Below, in pieces: positions 1 through 8,837 of a DNA stretch of 64,000 bases. Numbering within the stretch: the stretch's first letter is position 1; each line of letters starts with the position of its first letter. The stretch lies in NCBI RefSeq assembly GCF_040100845.1, contig NZ_JAZHSH010000001.1, positions 3,766,501 to 3,830,500 of the forward strand, read 5' to 3'. This DNA comes from Chengkuizengella sp. SCS-71B. Lineage in GTDB: Bacteria; Bacillota; Bacilli; Paenibacillales; KCTC-33759. Both the position numbers and the translations under genes were made by a program. The notes beneath the pieces were generated by a model. It was not told the origin of the DNA and did no database searches. It worked only from the letters and a program-made list of their open reading frames with translations.

Positions 1-1296
1 AATTGCTTTCGCTAAAGGATGTGAAGATTTGTTTTCTACTGCACCAGCAATACTTAATAACCTATTGTCATACTCCACTATTTTTTCTACGTGTGGTTCA
101 CCTATAGTTAACGTCCCAGTTTTGTCAAAAGCAATCGTAGTTATTTTACCTAGTTGCTCTAAAAACACACCGCCTTTTACCAATATTCCATTTCGAGCGT
201 TTCGTGTAATACCTGATACAATTGCAATAGGTGAAGACAAAATCAATGCACAAGGACATCCTACAATTAATACCGCTAAACCTTGATAAAACCATGTTCC
301 CCATGTCCCACCAAAGAATAATGGAGGTAAGAACATTACTAAAACAGAAATCATCATAATTAATGGCGTATAATATTTTGCAAATTTATTAATAAATAGT
401 TCCGTTGGGGTTTTAGTTTCCTGAGCTTCTTGAACTAAATGCAGTATCCTTGCTAATGAAGAATCTTCGAATGCTTTCGTAATTTTTATCTTTAAAACAC
501 CTTCATTATTAATACTTCCACCAAAAACCTTAACATTCACTTCTTTTTCAACTGGTAATGACTCACCGGTAATGGCCGCTTCATTCACTGAGCTGATTCC
601 ATTAACAACAATACCGTCAGAAGGAATTTTTTCACCTGATTTGACTAAAACGATATCGTCCTTCTGCAAAACATCAATTGGAACAACTCTTTCAGCTCCA
701 TTTGTAATTAAAATAGCTTCTTTAGGCGCTACTTTTAAAAGTTTTTCCATTGATTGTCTAGCTTTCTCCATCCCTAAACCTTCAAGATACTCATTTAAGC
801 CAAATAAAATGGCTACAAGTGTTGCTTCTTTCCATTCACCAATAGATATGGCTCCAACTAAAGCAATGGTCATTAGAGTATCGATATTAAATTTCAAGCG
901 AAACAGATTTTTAAGTCCCTTTATAAAAGTTTGATATCCGCTAATCGTAATAGCAGTTAAATAAAATAAAACGGACAGCATGTTTGGAAAGGAGGTTTCA
1001 AAAATGATAGTTAATAAAAACAACCCTGTGGAGATTCCCAGAAATAGTTTTAATTTATTGCCGCTAGCGTGAGAATGATCATGACCATGATCTTGTTCAT
1101 CATCACTAACTAAAGAAGCTCCATCACTTGCTAATATTTTCTTTACTTTAGATAAATTAGCTCCTTCATCAATCTTTAACTTAGAGGAGTTAAATGAAAT
1201 TGCAGCAGATTCTCCATGTTCTAGCTTTTTAATTTTTTCTTCCATTTCTGCTGCACAGCTAGCGCAGCTTAAACCTTTTATCTTATATTCCTTCAT
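1..1296 (-). CDS. cadA: Heavy-metal (Cd/Zn/Co-type) P1B ATPase, 3' end cut by window
   Basis: Membrane ATPase that exports divalent soft-metal ions; about 432 N-terminal residues are present and the rest lies beyond the left edge. The first ATG (1296) follows a GGGGGGAGCA-type ribosome binding site. Visible in order: an HMA metal-binding domain with GLSCASC near residue 8, a His-rich linker (DHGHDHSH, about residue 70), membrane segments, the transmembrane metal-site motif CPC at about residue 345, and the phosphorylation motif DKTGT at about residue 390. CPC with an N-terminal HMA fits the CadA/ZntA group; the exact metal is inferred. It starts 52 nt after the ArsR-family gene stop, so the two form a repressor-pump operon. 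Confidence 0.93.
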   Translation of the reverse strand, partial: MKEYKIKGLSCASCAAEMEEKIKKLEHGESAAISFNSSKLKIDEGANLSKVKKILASDGASLVSDDEQDHGHDHSHASGNKLKLFLGISTGLFLLTIIFETSFPNMLSVLFYLTAITISGYQTFIKGLKNLFRLKFNIDTLMTIALVGAISIGEWKEATLVAILFGLNEYLEGLGMEKARQSMEKLLKVAPKEAILITNGAERVVPIDVLQKDDIVLVKSGEKIPSDGIVVNGISSVNEAAITGESLPVEKEVNVKVFGGSINNEGVLKIKITKAFEDSSLARILHLVQEAQETKTPTELFINKFAKYYTPLIMMISVLVMFLPPLFFGGTWGTWFYQGLAVLIVGCPCALILSSPIAIVSGITRNARNGILVKGGVFLEQLGKITTIAFDKTGTLTIGEPHVEKIVEYDNRLLSIAGAVENKSSHPLAKAI

Positions 1297-1348
1297 ATTT
1301 GCTCCCCCCTCTCAGTTAGTGAATTAGATAAAGGAATGCTTATAGTTC

Positions 1349-1681
1349 TTACAGATGCTGGGCATGATTTATTGTTTGATCTAACAAGTCCACTACATGT
1401 TCATCATCATGAGAATAGTACATCGTTGTACCCGCTCTACGAGATTTTACCAATCGTAAGTTTTTTAAAAACCGTAACTGATGTGAAACAGTCGATTGCA
1501 GCAATTCAAGCTTTTCTGAAATTTCATTCACTGAATATTCTTTGTTCGTTAACAAATGTATAATTCGAATTCTAGTTGGATCTGATAAGGCTTTAAAAGT
1601 TTGAGATACGATAAATAATGTTTCCTTATCTAATTCATTATAGTCATTTTCATTTGATTGTTTATTGTTTTCTTCAGTCAA
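1349..1681 (-). CDS. ArsR/SmtB-family metal-sensing repressor (CzrA-like)
   Basis: Winged-helix repressor expected to bind operator DNA without metal and release it when Zn/Cd binds. The helix-turn-helix lies around [19 protein letters not shown]. The C-terminal helix carries D-E-H followed eleven residues later by H-A-Q-H, matching the alpha-5 metal site of CzrA/SmtB (Asp, His, His, His). No N-terminal Cys pair of CadC type is obvious once the start is placed correctly. The reading frame extends to an ATG at 1720, but that part overlaps a palindrome likely to be the operator. The TTG at 1681 has GTGGGGTG upstream and is the better start. First gene of an operon with the metal ATPase, probably self-regulated. 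Confidence 0.85.
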   Translation of the reverse strand: MTEENNKQSNENDYNELDKETLFIVSQTFKALSDPTRIRIIHLLTNKEYSVNEISEKLELLQSTVSHQLRFLKNLRLVKSRRAGTTMYYSHDDEHVVDLLDQTINHAQHL

Positions 1682-1702
1682 TTTAAACACCCCACTCACT
1701 AT

Positions 1703-1722
1703 ATATGTGCATATGGTCATAT
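1703..1722 (-). promoter_or_regulatory. Candidate ArsR-family operator
   Basis: Twenty-base imperfect palindrome ATATGTGCATATGGTCATAT (16 of 20 positions symmetric), just upstream of the TTG start of the ArsR-family gene. ArsR/SmtB repressors bind AT-rich imperfect inverted repeats of about this length. The assignment is by position and symmetry only. Confidence 0.5.
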
Positions 1723-1740
1723 TACCAATAATTAATTTTA

Positions 1741-1769
1741 ATTTATCATAAAATTGAACAATTCGTCAA
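1741..1769 (-). promoter_or_regulatory. Candidate sigma-A promoter of the arsR-cadA operon
   Basis: TTGACG (1764-1769) and ATAAAT (1741-1746) separated by 17 nt on the minus strand. The site lies between the nasC terminator and the palindromic operator, so the metal operon need not depend on nitrate-locus transcription. Confidence 0.4.
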
Positions 1770-1777
1770 TAAACTAC

Positions 1778-1807
1778 AAAAAAAGTCCCTATCCAATGTA
1801 GAGACTT
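1778..1807 (-). terminator. Intrinsic terminator after nasC
   Basis: Minus-strand hairpin with 9-bp arms AAGTCTCTA / TAGGGACTT (one G-U) followed by seven T residues, directly after the nasC stop codon. Confidence 0.85.
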
Positions 1808-1811
1808 GTTT

Positions 1812-3944
1812 CTACTTTATAGCTTTAACCGCCACTGCACAAATCTTAAATTCTGGCATGCGACTGATTGGAGCTAAAGCATCATTTGTTAATCGATTAA
1901 TCGCTAATTCTTTGCCCCAATGAAATGGAACAAAAATCGTTTTAGGTTGAATCCCTTCTGTGATTTTCACATGAAAATCAAGCGATCCTCTTCGACTTAT
2001 AATTTTCATTTTTTGATTTGGAATCAAACCCATTTTTCGGGCTAACCAAGGATGAATTTCTGCAACGGGTATCGGAGATTTTTTGTTCAAAATTTCAGTT
2101 CTCCGAGTCTGGGCACCACTTAAATAATGATTCGCAAGACGACCTGTTGTTAATATATACGGATATTCCTCATCTATTGGCTCAGCAGGTTTTTTTGGTT
2201 TAATGGCAAATATATTTGCTTTTCCATCCTCATGGTAAAACCTATTGTTAAACATCATAGGTGTCCCTGGATGATTAGGTTCTGGACAAGGCCAAAACAC
2301 ACCTTTTTCCTCTTTCAAACGATCATAAGTCATTCCCCCATAATCAGCTTTCCCGCCTGCTGAAGCTCTTGTTAATTCATTAAATACATCTTCAATTGAA
2401 TGATACTGAAAATACTGTCCACGACCTAATCTCTCAGCAAACTCACAAATAATTTCATAATCTAGTGGATTCTCATTTGGAGTTTCCAATACTTTAGCCC
2501 TATGAAAAACACGACCTTCCAGATTTGTTAACGTTCCTTCTGCTTCTAAAAATGAAGATCCTGGTAACAACCAATCTGCATATTCTGCTGTTTCAGTTTC
2601 AAATAAATCAACTACTACTAATAGTTCTAACTTTTTTAATGCTTGCTCAACAACAGCATTATTGGGACTTGATACAATTGGATTGGAACCTAATACAATC
2701 ATTGCTTTAATCTCACCAGCATTTATTTTCTCAAACATCTCAAACGCAGAGACGCCCTTTCCAGGCAATTCATCTGGAGAAATTCCCCACACTTTTGCAA
2801 CATGTTCTCGTGCTGATTGATCCTCTAACAAACGATATCCAGGAAGCTGATCTGCTTTTTGGCCGTGTTCTCTTCCACCCTGTCCGTTTGCTTGGCCTGT
2901 AACTGCACCAAAACCACAGCCTGATTTACCAATTTTCCCTGTGGTTAAGCATAAATTAATATAATTTAATGTATTTTCTACACCGTTTACCTGCTGTTCC
3001 AACCCTCTTGCAGTAAATACAATGCCTGTTTTTGCTTTGGCAAACCCACGAGCAATCGTTCGAATTTTAGGAGCAAGGATACCTGTCATTTCTTCTACAA
3101 CATCAGGTGTATAGTGCTTCACCGTTTCTATTAGTTCAGAAAATCCATTTGTTCTATTCTGTACAAACTGCTTGTCATACAGTTTTTCATTCACAATGAC
3201 ATTTAATAAAGCATTAACAAACATGGCATCAAATCCAGGTTGTAAACGTACATGAATATCAGCCAGTTTAGAAGTTTTCGTATTTCTAGGGTCTATAGTA
3301 ACGATCACTGCGCCTTTTTTCTTTGCTGCTATTAAGTATGGCATCATCGTTGGTTGGCATTCCGCAATATTAGTTCCTGCTAAAATAATGTACCTTGCAT
3401 TCTCTATTTCAGATAAAGGGAGCGTTAATCCTCGATCCACTCCGAATGCTTTATTTCCAGCTGCTGCAGCAGAAGACATACAGTACCTTCCGTTATAATC
3501 AATATATTTAGATTGCAATGCTACACGGGTAAACTTACCTAATAAATAGGAAACTTCATTAGTTAAAGATCCGCCTCCAAAAACGGAAACTGAATCTTTC
3601 CCATGTCTGTTTTGTAACTCTTTAATTCTAATTGAAATTTGATCAAATGCTGTTTCCCAACTGGTAGTAGACCACTTCTTGCCACCATCGTTATCCACTC
3701 TAACCAATGGTCTTCTTATACGGGATATGTGTTCAACATGATCTAATGAATTTAATCCTTTTTGACAAAGTCGTCCAGTAGCTACTGGAAAATCATAACT
3801 AGGTTTAACTATCATGCTTGATTTTTTTCCACTTGGAACAAGTTGCAAGCTACACTGCATACTGCAAAAACAGCAGTGAGATTGATTAGATACGGGCTGG
3901 TTTTTTTGTAATTTTTTCTTTTTTTTAAACATCGTTAAAGACAT
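1812..3944 (-). CDS. nasC: Assimilatory nitrate reductase catalytic subunit
   Basis: Cytoplasmic molybdopterin enzyme reducing nitrate to nitrite for nitrogen assimilation. It has 710 residues, the usual size for bacterial NasC/NarB. An N-terminal [4Fe-4S] motif is visible as C24-x2-C27-x3-C31 and C60, followed by the molybdopterin oxidoreductase domain and a C-terminal molydopterin-dinucleotide-binding domain (around TTGRLANHYLSGAQTRR). The start has GGGAGGGAG upstream. A Lys-rich stretch (KKKKK) precedes the cluster motif; no Tat signal is seen, consistent with an assimilatory enzyme. It is the last gene of nasD-nasE-nasC, so electrons and nitrite pass to the neighbouring nitrite reductase. 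Expression should depend on the ANTAR-type leader upstream of nasD. Confidence 0.93.
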   Translation of the reverse strand: MSLTMFKKKKKLQKNQPVSNQSHCCFCSMQCSLQLVPSGKKSSMIVKPSYDFPVATGRLCQKGLNSLDHVEHISRIRRPLVRVDNDGGKKWSTTSWETAFDQISIRIKELQNRHGKDSVSVFGGGSLTNEVSYLLGKFTRVALQSKYIDYNGRYCMSSAAAAGNKAFGVDRGLTLPLSEIENARYIILAGTNIAECQPTMMPYLIAAKKKGAVIVTIDPRNTKTSKLADIHVRLQPGFDAMFVNALLNVIVNEKLYDKQFVQNRTNGFSELIETVKHYTPDVVEEMTGILAPKIRTIARGFAKAKTGIVFTARGLEQQVNGVENTLNYINLCLTTGKIGKSGCGFGAVTGQANGQGGREHGQKADQLPGYRLLEDQSAREHVAKVWGISPDELPGKGVSAFEMFEKINAGEIKAMIVLGSNPIVSSPNNAVVEQALKKLELLVVVDLFETETAEYADWLLPGSSFLEAEGTLTNLEGRVFHRAKVLETPNENPLDYEIICEFAERLGRGQYFQYHSIEDVFNELTRASAGGKADYGGMTYDRLKEEKGVFWPCPEPNHPGTPMMFNNRFYHEDGKANIFAIKPKKPAEPIDEEYPYILTTGRLANHYLSGAQTRRTEILNKKSPIPVAEIHPWLARKMGLIPNQKMKIISRRGSLDFHVKITEGIQPKTIFVPFHWGKELAINRLTNDALAPISRMPEFKICAVAVKAIK

Positions 3945-4037
3945 GTAACTCTCCCTCCCGTAAAATTACCCAAATAGTGACTTAGTACAAGCTAGCAGAT
4001 CCATTAGTAACCTTTAAGAAGGATTCGATAATGTTTA

Positions 4038-4388
4038 TTAGCTAGCGATCTCACTTTTTTCTAATAAGTCAATATATACTTTACCATTTTCAATAGATAC
4101 ATCAAAGGTTTTAACACATCCAGTATCTGGATTCTGCACTAAACCTGAAGATAAATCAATTTTACGGTCATGTAAAGGGCAAAACACATATTCCCCACTT
4201 ACGATCCCTTCTGCTAAAACACCATCTTTATGAGGACAGCGATTTTCAATCACAAGTATTTTCCCACTTGTTAAACGAAAAATAGCTAACTCTTTATCCT
4301 TAAAACGAACCGTCTTTCCTGAATTCACAGGTAATTCATCATACATAGCTACTTCTACCCATGATCTTTCACCATTTAAATTGTTCAT
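4038..4388 (-). CDS. nasE: Nitrite reductase small subunit, Rieske [2Fe-2S] protein
   Basis: Small subunit of assimilatory NAD(P)H nitrite reductase (NirD/NasE). The Rieske ligands are present as C-P-H and, 17 residues later, C-P-L-H. The frame opens at 4415, but AGGAGG lies inside that extension exactly 9 nt before the ATG at 4388, so the shorter start is chosen (about 116 residues, normal for NirD). It lies 42 nt after nasD and 93 nt before nasC in one transcription unit. Family identity is clear; the name follows the Bacillus scheme. Confidence 0.92.
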   Translation of the reverse strand: MNNLNGERSWVEVAMYDELPVNSGKTVRFKDKELAIFRLTSGKILVIENRCPHKDGVLAEGIVSGEYVFCPLHDRKIDLSSGLVQNPDTGCVKTFDVSIENGKVYIDLLEKSEIAS

Positions 4389-4430
4389 TCCGTTCATCCT
4401 CCTATTTCTTTTCATTGTCTTTTTAGCCGA

Positions 4431-6857
4431 TCACTTCGCTTCAATTACTTCATATAAATCCTTTTGTATTTTTTCACTTTTTACAGCTTCCTTCCAAGGA
4501 TCTTTTAATACGGATAGAGCTGTATCCATTCTTCCACAAAGTTCTTTACGTTTAGTTTCATCTGCTAAAACGTCTTGAATATGTTGAACTCCTAAGCGTT
4601 CAACCCATTCCGATGTACGTTCTCCATAAACTCCAGTTTCACGGTAATATTGTAAATAAGCTTCTGTATATTCAATCACTTCTGCTTCTGTTTTCACGGT
4701 CGATACCAAATCACCTTTGCGAAGTTTTACACCACCGTTACCACCGGCATACAATTCCCATCCACCGTCAATTGCAACAACACCTAAATCTTTGATTCCG
4801 GATTCTGCACAGTTACGAGGACAACCTGATACGGCCATTTTCACTTTTGCAGGCGTATTTAAACGTTCAAAACGTTTTTCAATTTGAATCCCCATTCCCA
4901 TAGAATCAGCAGTTCCAAATCGGCAAAATTCTTCTCCAACACATGTTTTAACTGTTCTAACCGCTTTACCGTAGGCATATCCTGAAGGCATATCCAACTC
5001 TTCCCACATGTTTGTCAAATCTTCTTTTTTTACACCTAACAAATCTATTCTTTGACCACCTGTGATCTTTACTTTAGGCACATTATATTTCTCAGCTACT
5101 GTAGCAATTTTTTTCAAATCTGCTGGATTTGTAACTCCACCATACATACGAGGTACTACAGAATACGTACCATCCTTTTGGATATTGGCATGCATTCTTT
5201 CATTTACAAATCGTGAAGTAGAATCATCTTTATATTGCTCCGGATTCACCATGCCTAAATAATAGTTAATTGCAGGTCTACATTTCGAGCAGCCTTCATC
5301 ATTTTTCCAGCCTAGAACACTCATCACCTCACGTACATGAGAAAGTCCTTTTTCCTTTATTTGTGTTACAATTTCGTCTTTTTCTAAATCAATGCATTCA
5401 CACATCGTTTCTTTTTGAGCTGATTTATCAAATTCATCACCTAAAGTGTACTCTAGTAAATCATTTACTAAAGGTTTACATCCTCCACAAGAGCGAGAAG
5501 CCGTTGTGCAGTTCTTCACCTCTTCAACTGAAGTTAATCCCTGCTCTTTAATCGCTGAACAGATCTCACCTTTACTTACTCCGTTACAACCACAAATGAT
5601 TTCCTCATCACTCATGTCAGCGACACTAGATCCTGCATTACCATTTTCACCAGGTTCTTGTAGAATAGCTGCTTTTTCAAATCCAGTAATGTCTGTTTCG
5701 TTACGTATCATTTGCATTAATCTAGAGCCATCTGAAGTATCTCCGAATAATACTGCACCAATAATCTTGTTTTCTCTTATTAAAACCTTTTTATAAATGC
5801 CTGAAAATTCGTCTTCTATTTTAATCGACTTTGTATTCTCTCCATCAATAAACTGTCCACCTGAAAATACGTCTACTCCAGAAACCTTTAATTTAGTATA
5901 TACTACTGAACCTTCATATGGATTTGTATCTACTCCAGCAATATTTTTTGCTAATACAGCACCTTGTTCAAATAACGGGGCAACTAAACCGTATCCGATT
6001 CCTCTATGTTCTGCACACTCCCCAACAGCAAATATATCTTTAATGCTCGTTTCTAGAAAATCATTTACTACAATGCCCCGTTTAACTTCAATACCTGCAT
6101 CTACTGCAAGTTGAACATTTGGAGTAATTCCCACCGCCATCACTACTAAATCTGCATCCACTTTGGAGCCGTCGGAAAATTTTAAACCTTTCACTCTATC
6201 TTTTCCTAGAATTTTCTCTGTTTGTTTATTTAATAAAAAGTTCATACCTTGAGACTCTAATTTGTCTTGAAGCATTTTTGAAGCTGTTCTATCCAATTGC
6301 CTTTCCATAATAGAATCACAAATATGCACAACATCTACCTTCATACCAAGATTTAAGAACCCTCTTGCTGCCTCTAACCCCAACAATCCTCCACCGATTA
6401 CTACTGCTTTTTTATAGTTTTTAGCAGCTTCCATCATATATTCACAATCTTGAATCGTTCGATAAGCAATAACTCCTTCTTTATCAGCACCTGGCAATGG
6501 AAGCATAAATGCATTAGATCCTGTAGAAATAATTAATTTATCATAAGAAATGGTTGTTCCTTTGTCACTTGTTACTGTTTTTGATTCCGTATTTATCTTC
6601 GTGATGGTTTCCCCTGTATATAGTGAAATACCATGTTCCTTATACCATTCATAACTATTAATGACAATATCGTCTACTTTGGAATCTCCCGCTAACACGT
6701 AGGATAGTAAAATACGATTATAGTTTGGATGAGGTTCTGAACCAAATATTGTAATGTCAAACTGATTTGGAGCTAGTTTTAATATATGCTCGACTGTATT
6801 CACACCAGCCATCCCGTTCCCTATTACTACTAGTTTTTCTTTTTGAGTCATTATCAC
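4431..6857 (-). CDS. nasD: Assimilatory nitrite reductase [NAD(P)H] large subunit
   Basis: Cytoplasmic sirohaem enzyme (NirB/NasD) reducing nitrite to ammonium; 808 residues, full length. Domains: FAD/NAD(P)-binding oxidoreductase (GNGMAG near residue 13, second Rossmann motif GGGLLG near 155), two BFD-like [2Fe-2S] segments (C422-x-C424 with C457-x2-C460, and CEC near 486 with C-S-K-C near 523), a ferredoxin-like half domain, then the [4Fe-4S]-sirohaem ligands C639, C645, C679 and C683. The start is GTG 6857 or ATG 6851; GGAAGGGG serves either. First gene of the nasDEC unit. It sits behind a consensus promoter with a GlnR/TnrA box and a two-hairpin leader ending in a terminator. Confidence 0.95.
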   Translation of the reverse strand: MIMTQKEKLVVIGNGMAGVNTVEHILKLAPNQFDITIFGSEPHPNYNRILLSYVLAGDSKVDDIVINSYEWYKEHGISLYTGETITKINTESKTVTSDKGTTISYDKLIISTGSNAFMLPLPGADKEGVIAYRTIQDCEYMMEAAKNYKKAVVIGGGLLGLEAARGFLNLGMKVDVVHICDSIMERQLDRTASKMLQDKLESQGMNFLLNKQTEKILGKDRVKGLKFSDGSKVDADLVVMAVGITPNVQLAVDAGIEVKRGIVVNDFLETSIKDIFAVGECAEHRGIGYGLVAPLFEQGAVLAKNIAGVDTNPYEGSVVYTKLKVSGVDVFSGGQFIDGENTKSIKIEDEFSGIYKKVLIRENKIIGAVLFGDTSDGSRLMQMIRNETDITGFEKAAILQEPGENGNAGSSVADMSDEEIICGCNGVSKGEICSAIKEQGLTSVEEVKNCTTASRSCGGCKPLVNDLLEYTLGDEFDKSAQKETMCECIDLEKDEIVTQIKEKGLSHVREVMSVLGWKNDEGCSKCRPAINYYLGMVNPEQYKDDSTSRFVNERMHANIQKDGTYSVVPRMYGGVTNPADLKKIATVAEKYNVPKVKITGGQRIDLLGVKKEDLTNMWEELDMPSGYAYGKAVRTVKTCVGEEFCRFGTADSMGMGIQIEKRFERLNTPAKVKMAVSGCPRNCAESGIKDLGVVAIDGGWELYAGGNGGVKLRKGDLVSTVKTEAEVIEYTEAYLQYYRETGVYGERTSEWVERLGVQHIQDVLADETKRKELCGRMDTALSVLKDPWKEAVKSEKIQKDLYEVIEAK

Positions 6858-6883
6858 TCGCCCCTTCCTTATAGATTAAAGGT

Positions 6884-6968
6884 AAACAAAAAGAGACCTA
6901 CTGATGTTATTGTTATACATCAGATAGGCCTCGTTGCCATCTTTCATTTATAGACACGCCATTGTGTC
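6884..6968 (-). promoter_or_regulatory. ANTAR-target leader RNA with terminator upstream of nasD
   Basis: On the minus strand: hairpin P1 (6953-6968) with stem GACAC/GTGTC and hexaloop AATGGC; an 11-nt linker; hairpin P2 (6923-6941) with GATGGC paired to GCC(T)ATC and hexaloop AACGAG. Both loops have A at position 1 and G at position 4, the known ANTAR recognition signature. The 3' arm of P2 is also the 5' arm of a ~15-bp terminator stem (6893-6932) followed by TTTTTGTTT. P2 and the terminator are therefore mutually exclusive. Expected behaviour: the ANTAR protein stabilises P1-P2 and lets polymerase read into nasD. Confidence 0.85.
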
Positions 6969-7007
6969 ATTCAATTAGAAACTCCAATAGAAGTTTTTGT
7001 TAACACA

Positions 7008-7047
7008 ATTATATATCTTCCGAAATCACATGTCAAGTTTATTGACA
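7008..7047 (-). promoter_or_regulatory. nasD promoter with GlnR/TnrA box
   Basis: Perfect sigma-A hexamers: TTGACA (7031-7036), 17-nt spacer, TATAAT (7008-7013). The 17-mer TGTCAATAAACTTGACA (7031-7047) matches the GlnR/TnrA consensus TGTNA-N7-TNACA and includes the -35 hexamer. A site on the -35 suggests repression, as for GlnR, rather than TnrA-type activation; that direction is inference. Confidence 0.8.
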
Positions 7048-7125
7048 TAGTTAAACTAATTTAAGTAATTTAATTTATTCACATTTTTTGTTTTTACGTC
7101 AAGTTGATGTTATATATTATAGAAA

Positions 7126-8607
7126 TTATGCAACAATCTTTTCCCCAACCCTACATTCTTCTATTTCTAAAGCTTGTTGTTCTATCGCTTCAACATCTGG
7201 TTCCTTTAAAAAGAAACATGCTGCAAAACACACTAGAGAAGCACAACCAATGACTACAAAGAAAGCCTGCGGACTTACAAAAGTAAGCACTGTTAAGAAT
7301 GTAGTCGCACCAACATTCCCATACGCGCCAACCATGCCCGCTACCTGCCCTGTTAAACGTTTTTTAACTAAAGGCACCATTGAAAATACGGATCCTTCAC
7401 CTGCTTGAACGAAAAACGAACAAGTCATTGTTAACATTACAGCTGCTACGATTGACCAACTTGAATTCATAAATCCCATACATAAATATGTGATAGATAA
7501 TCCAGCAACAAGAATAGTTAAGGTTTTTTTGCGGCCAAATTTATCACTCAACCAACCTCCACTTGGTCGAGCCACTAAGTTCATAAAAGCATAACTTGAA
7601 GCAATCATTCCTGCTTGTGTTACTGAAAGATTAAATGTAGTCAGGAAAAATAATGGCAGCATAGAAACAACCGCTAATTCAGAACCAAATGTACAAAAAT
7701 ATGCTAAATCCAAAATGGCCACTTGTTTGAATGAATACTTTTCTTTTTCCTGTACCCCTTCTTGTATGTGATCTTTGTTTACAGACCATATTTTATAACA
7801 ATTTAAAATAAATAATAACCCTAACATTCCATATATTAAACCAGATATTACAGGATTAATTAATCCTAACCCCTGAACTTTCCATGTAAGGACTCCTAAA
7901 ATGATATACATCGGTAAAGTCATCGCCATTAAAAAGATCATGTCCCCATAACTGGTAACTTCCATCGCACCACTTTTCTTAGGACGTTTATATTGGCGAC
8001 CTTCGGGCGTATCTTTCACAGATTTAAAATAGATCAAAGAATATAACAAACTAACGAATCCAGTAAATCCAATTGCCCATCTCCATCCATTTTCCAAACC
8101 AAAAAATTGTTCCATAATATAAACTGCAATTAGTGGAAGTGTAAAAGCAGCTGCTGCGGACCCAAAGTTACCCCAACCCCCGTACACACCTTCTGCAATA
8201 CCTACTTGTTTCGCAGGAAACCATTCAGATACCATGCGAATCCCAATTACAAAACCTGCCCCAATCATAGCAAGTAAAGTACGTGCTATAAAAAGTTGAA
8301 TGAAACTATCTCCCAAAGCAAACATAAAACAAGGAATACTCATGATTGCCATTAGAGATGAGTAAACTTTACGGGGACCGAATCGATCAACTAACATTCC
8401 TATAATTACACGTGCAGGTATAGTTAAAGCCACGTTCATTGTCAGTAATACTCCAACTTGTTGATCCGTTAAATTTAAAGTTTCTTTAATGGTGGCAACA
8501 AATGGTGCCATATTAAACCAGACGACAAATGTTATGAAGAATGCAAAGGTAGTTAACATTAAAATCTTAATATTTCCTTTGTAAGGGTTTCCTGTTTTAG
8601 TACTCAT
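7126..8607 (-). CDS. narK: Nitrate/nitrite transporter, MFS NarK family
   Basis: Twelve-helix major facilitator protein bringing nitrate into the cell (NarK/NasA group), about 493 residues. Family signatures are visible: GGWGNFGSA around residue 145 and GQVAGMVGAYGNVGA near residue 440, plus the MFS loop motif DRFGPRK near residue 80. The frame begins at a GTG (8616) that lies inside the AGGAG ribosome binding site; the ATG at 8607, 8 nt after AGGAG, is the likely start. It has its own promoter and ANTAR-type leader and is followed by the separately controlled nasDEC unit. No strong terminator is seen between them, so some read-through is possible. Confidence 0.92.
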   Translation of the reverse strand: MSTKTGNPYKGNIKILMLTTFAFFITFVVWFNMAPFVATIKETLNLTDQQVGVLLTMNVALTIPARVIIGMLVDRFGPRKVYSSLMAIMSIPCFMFALGDSFIQLFIARTLLAMIGAGFVIGIRMVSEWFPAKQVGIAEGVYGGWGNFGSAAAAFTLPLIAVYIMEQFFGLENGWRWAIGFTGFVSLLYSLIYFKSVKDTPEGRQYKRPKKSGAMEVTSYGDMIFLMAMTLPMYIILGVLTWKVQGLGLINPVISGLIYGMLGLLFILNCYKIWSVNKDHIQEGVQEKEKYSFKQVAILDLAYFCTFGSELAVVSMLPLFFLTTFNLSVTQAGMIASSYAFMNLVARPSGGWLSDKFGRKKTLTILVAGLSITYLCMGFMNSSWSIVAAVMLTMTCSFFVQAGEGSVFSMVPLVKKRLTGQVAGMVGAYGNVGATTFLTVLTFVSPQAFFVVIGCASLVCFAACFFLKEPDVEAIEQQALEIEECRVGEKIVA

Positions 8608-8679
8608 ACCACTCACTCCTTAGTTTTTTACTGCATTTTGTAAAATACTGACACCCCGTTGTGTCTTTAACCTTTTTTT

Positions 8680-8777
8680 AAAAAATAAAACCTACCTACA
8701 GAATAAACCTGTGAAAAGGGTTCACTCAGTAGATAGGCACCTTTGCCTACTAGCTAACTCAACACATCTTCGTGTTG
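8680..8777 (-). promoter_or_regulatory. ANTAR-target leader RNA with terminator upstream of narK
   Basis: P1 (8760-8777): stem CAACAC/GTGTTG with six-base loop GAAGAT, G at loop position 4 but G instead of A at position 1. P2 (8728-8751): AGTAGGC paired to GCCTA(T)CT with hexaloop AAAGGT (A1, G4). The linker is 8 nt. The 3' arm of P2 also pairs as CCTATCTAC (8729-8737) with GTAGGTAGG (8691-8699) to form a terminator followed by TTTTATTTTTT. Same architecture as the nasD leader with different sequence, so the pairing is supported by covariation between the two. Confidence 0.82.
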
Positions 8778-8797
8778 AAACGATTTTATTTAAAGTT

Positions 8798-8837
8798 ATT
8801 ATAATTAATCCATAAACATATGTCAACTTAATTAACA
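8798..8837 (-). promoter_or_regulatory. narK promoter with GlnR/TnrA box
   Basis: TTGACA (8821-8826), 17-nt spacer, TATAAT (8798-8803). The 17-mer TGTTAATTAAGTTGACA (8821-8837) fits TGTNA-N7-TNACA and overlaps the -35 exactly as in the nasD promoter. Confidence 0.8.
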
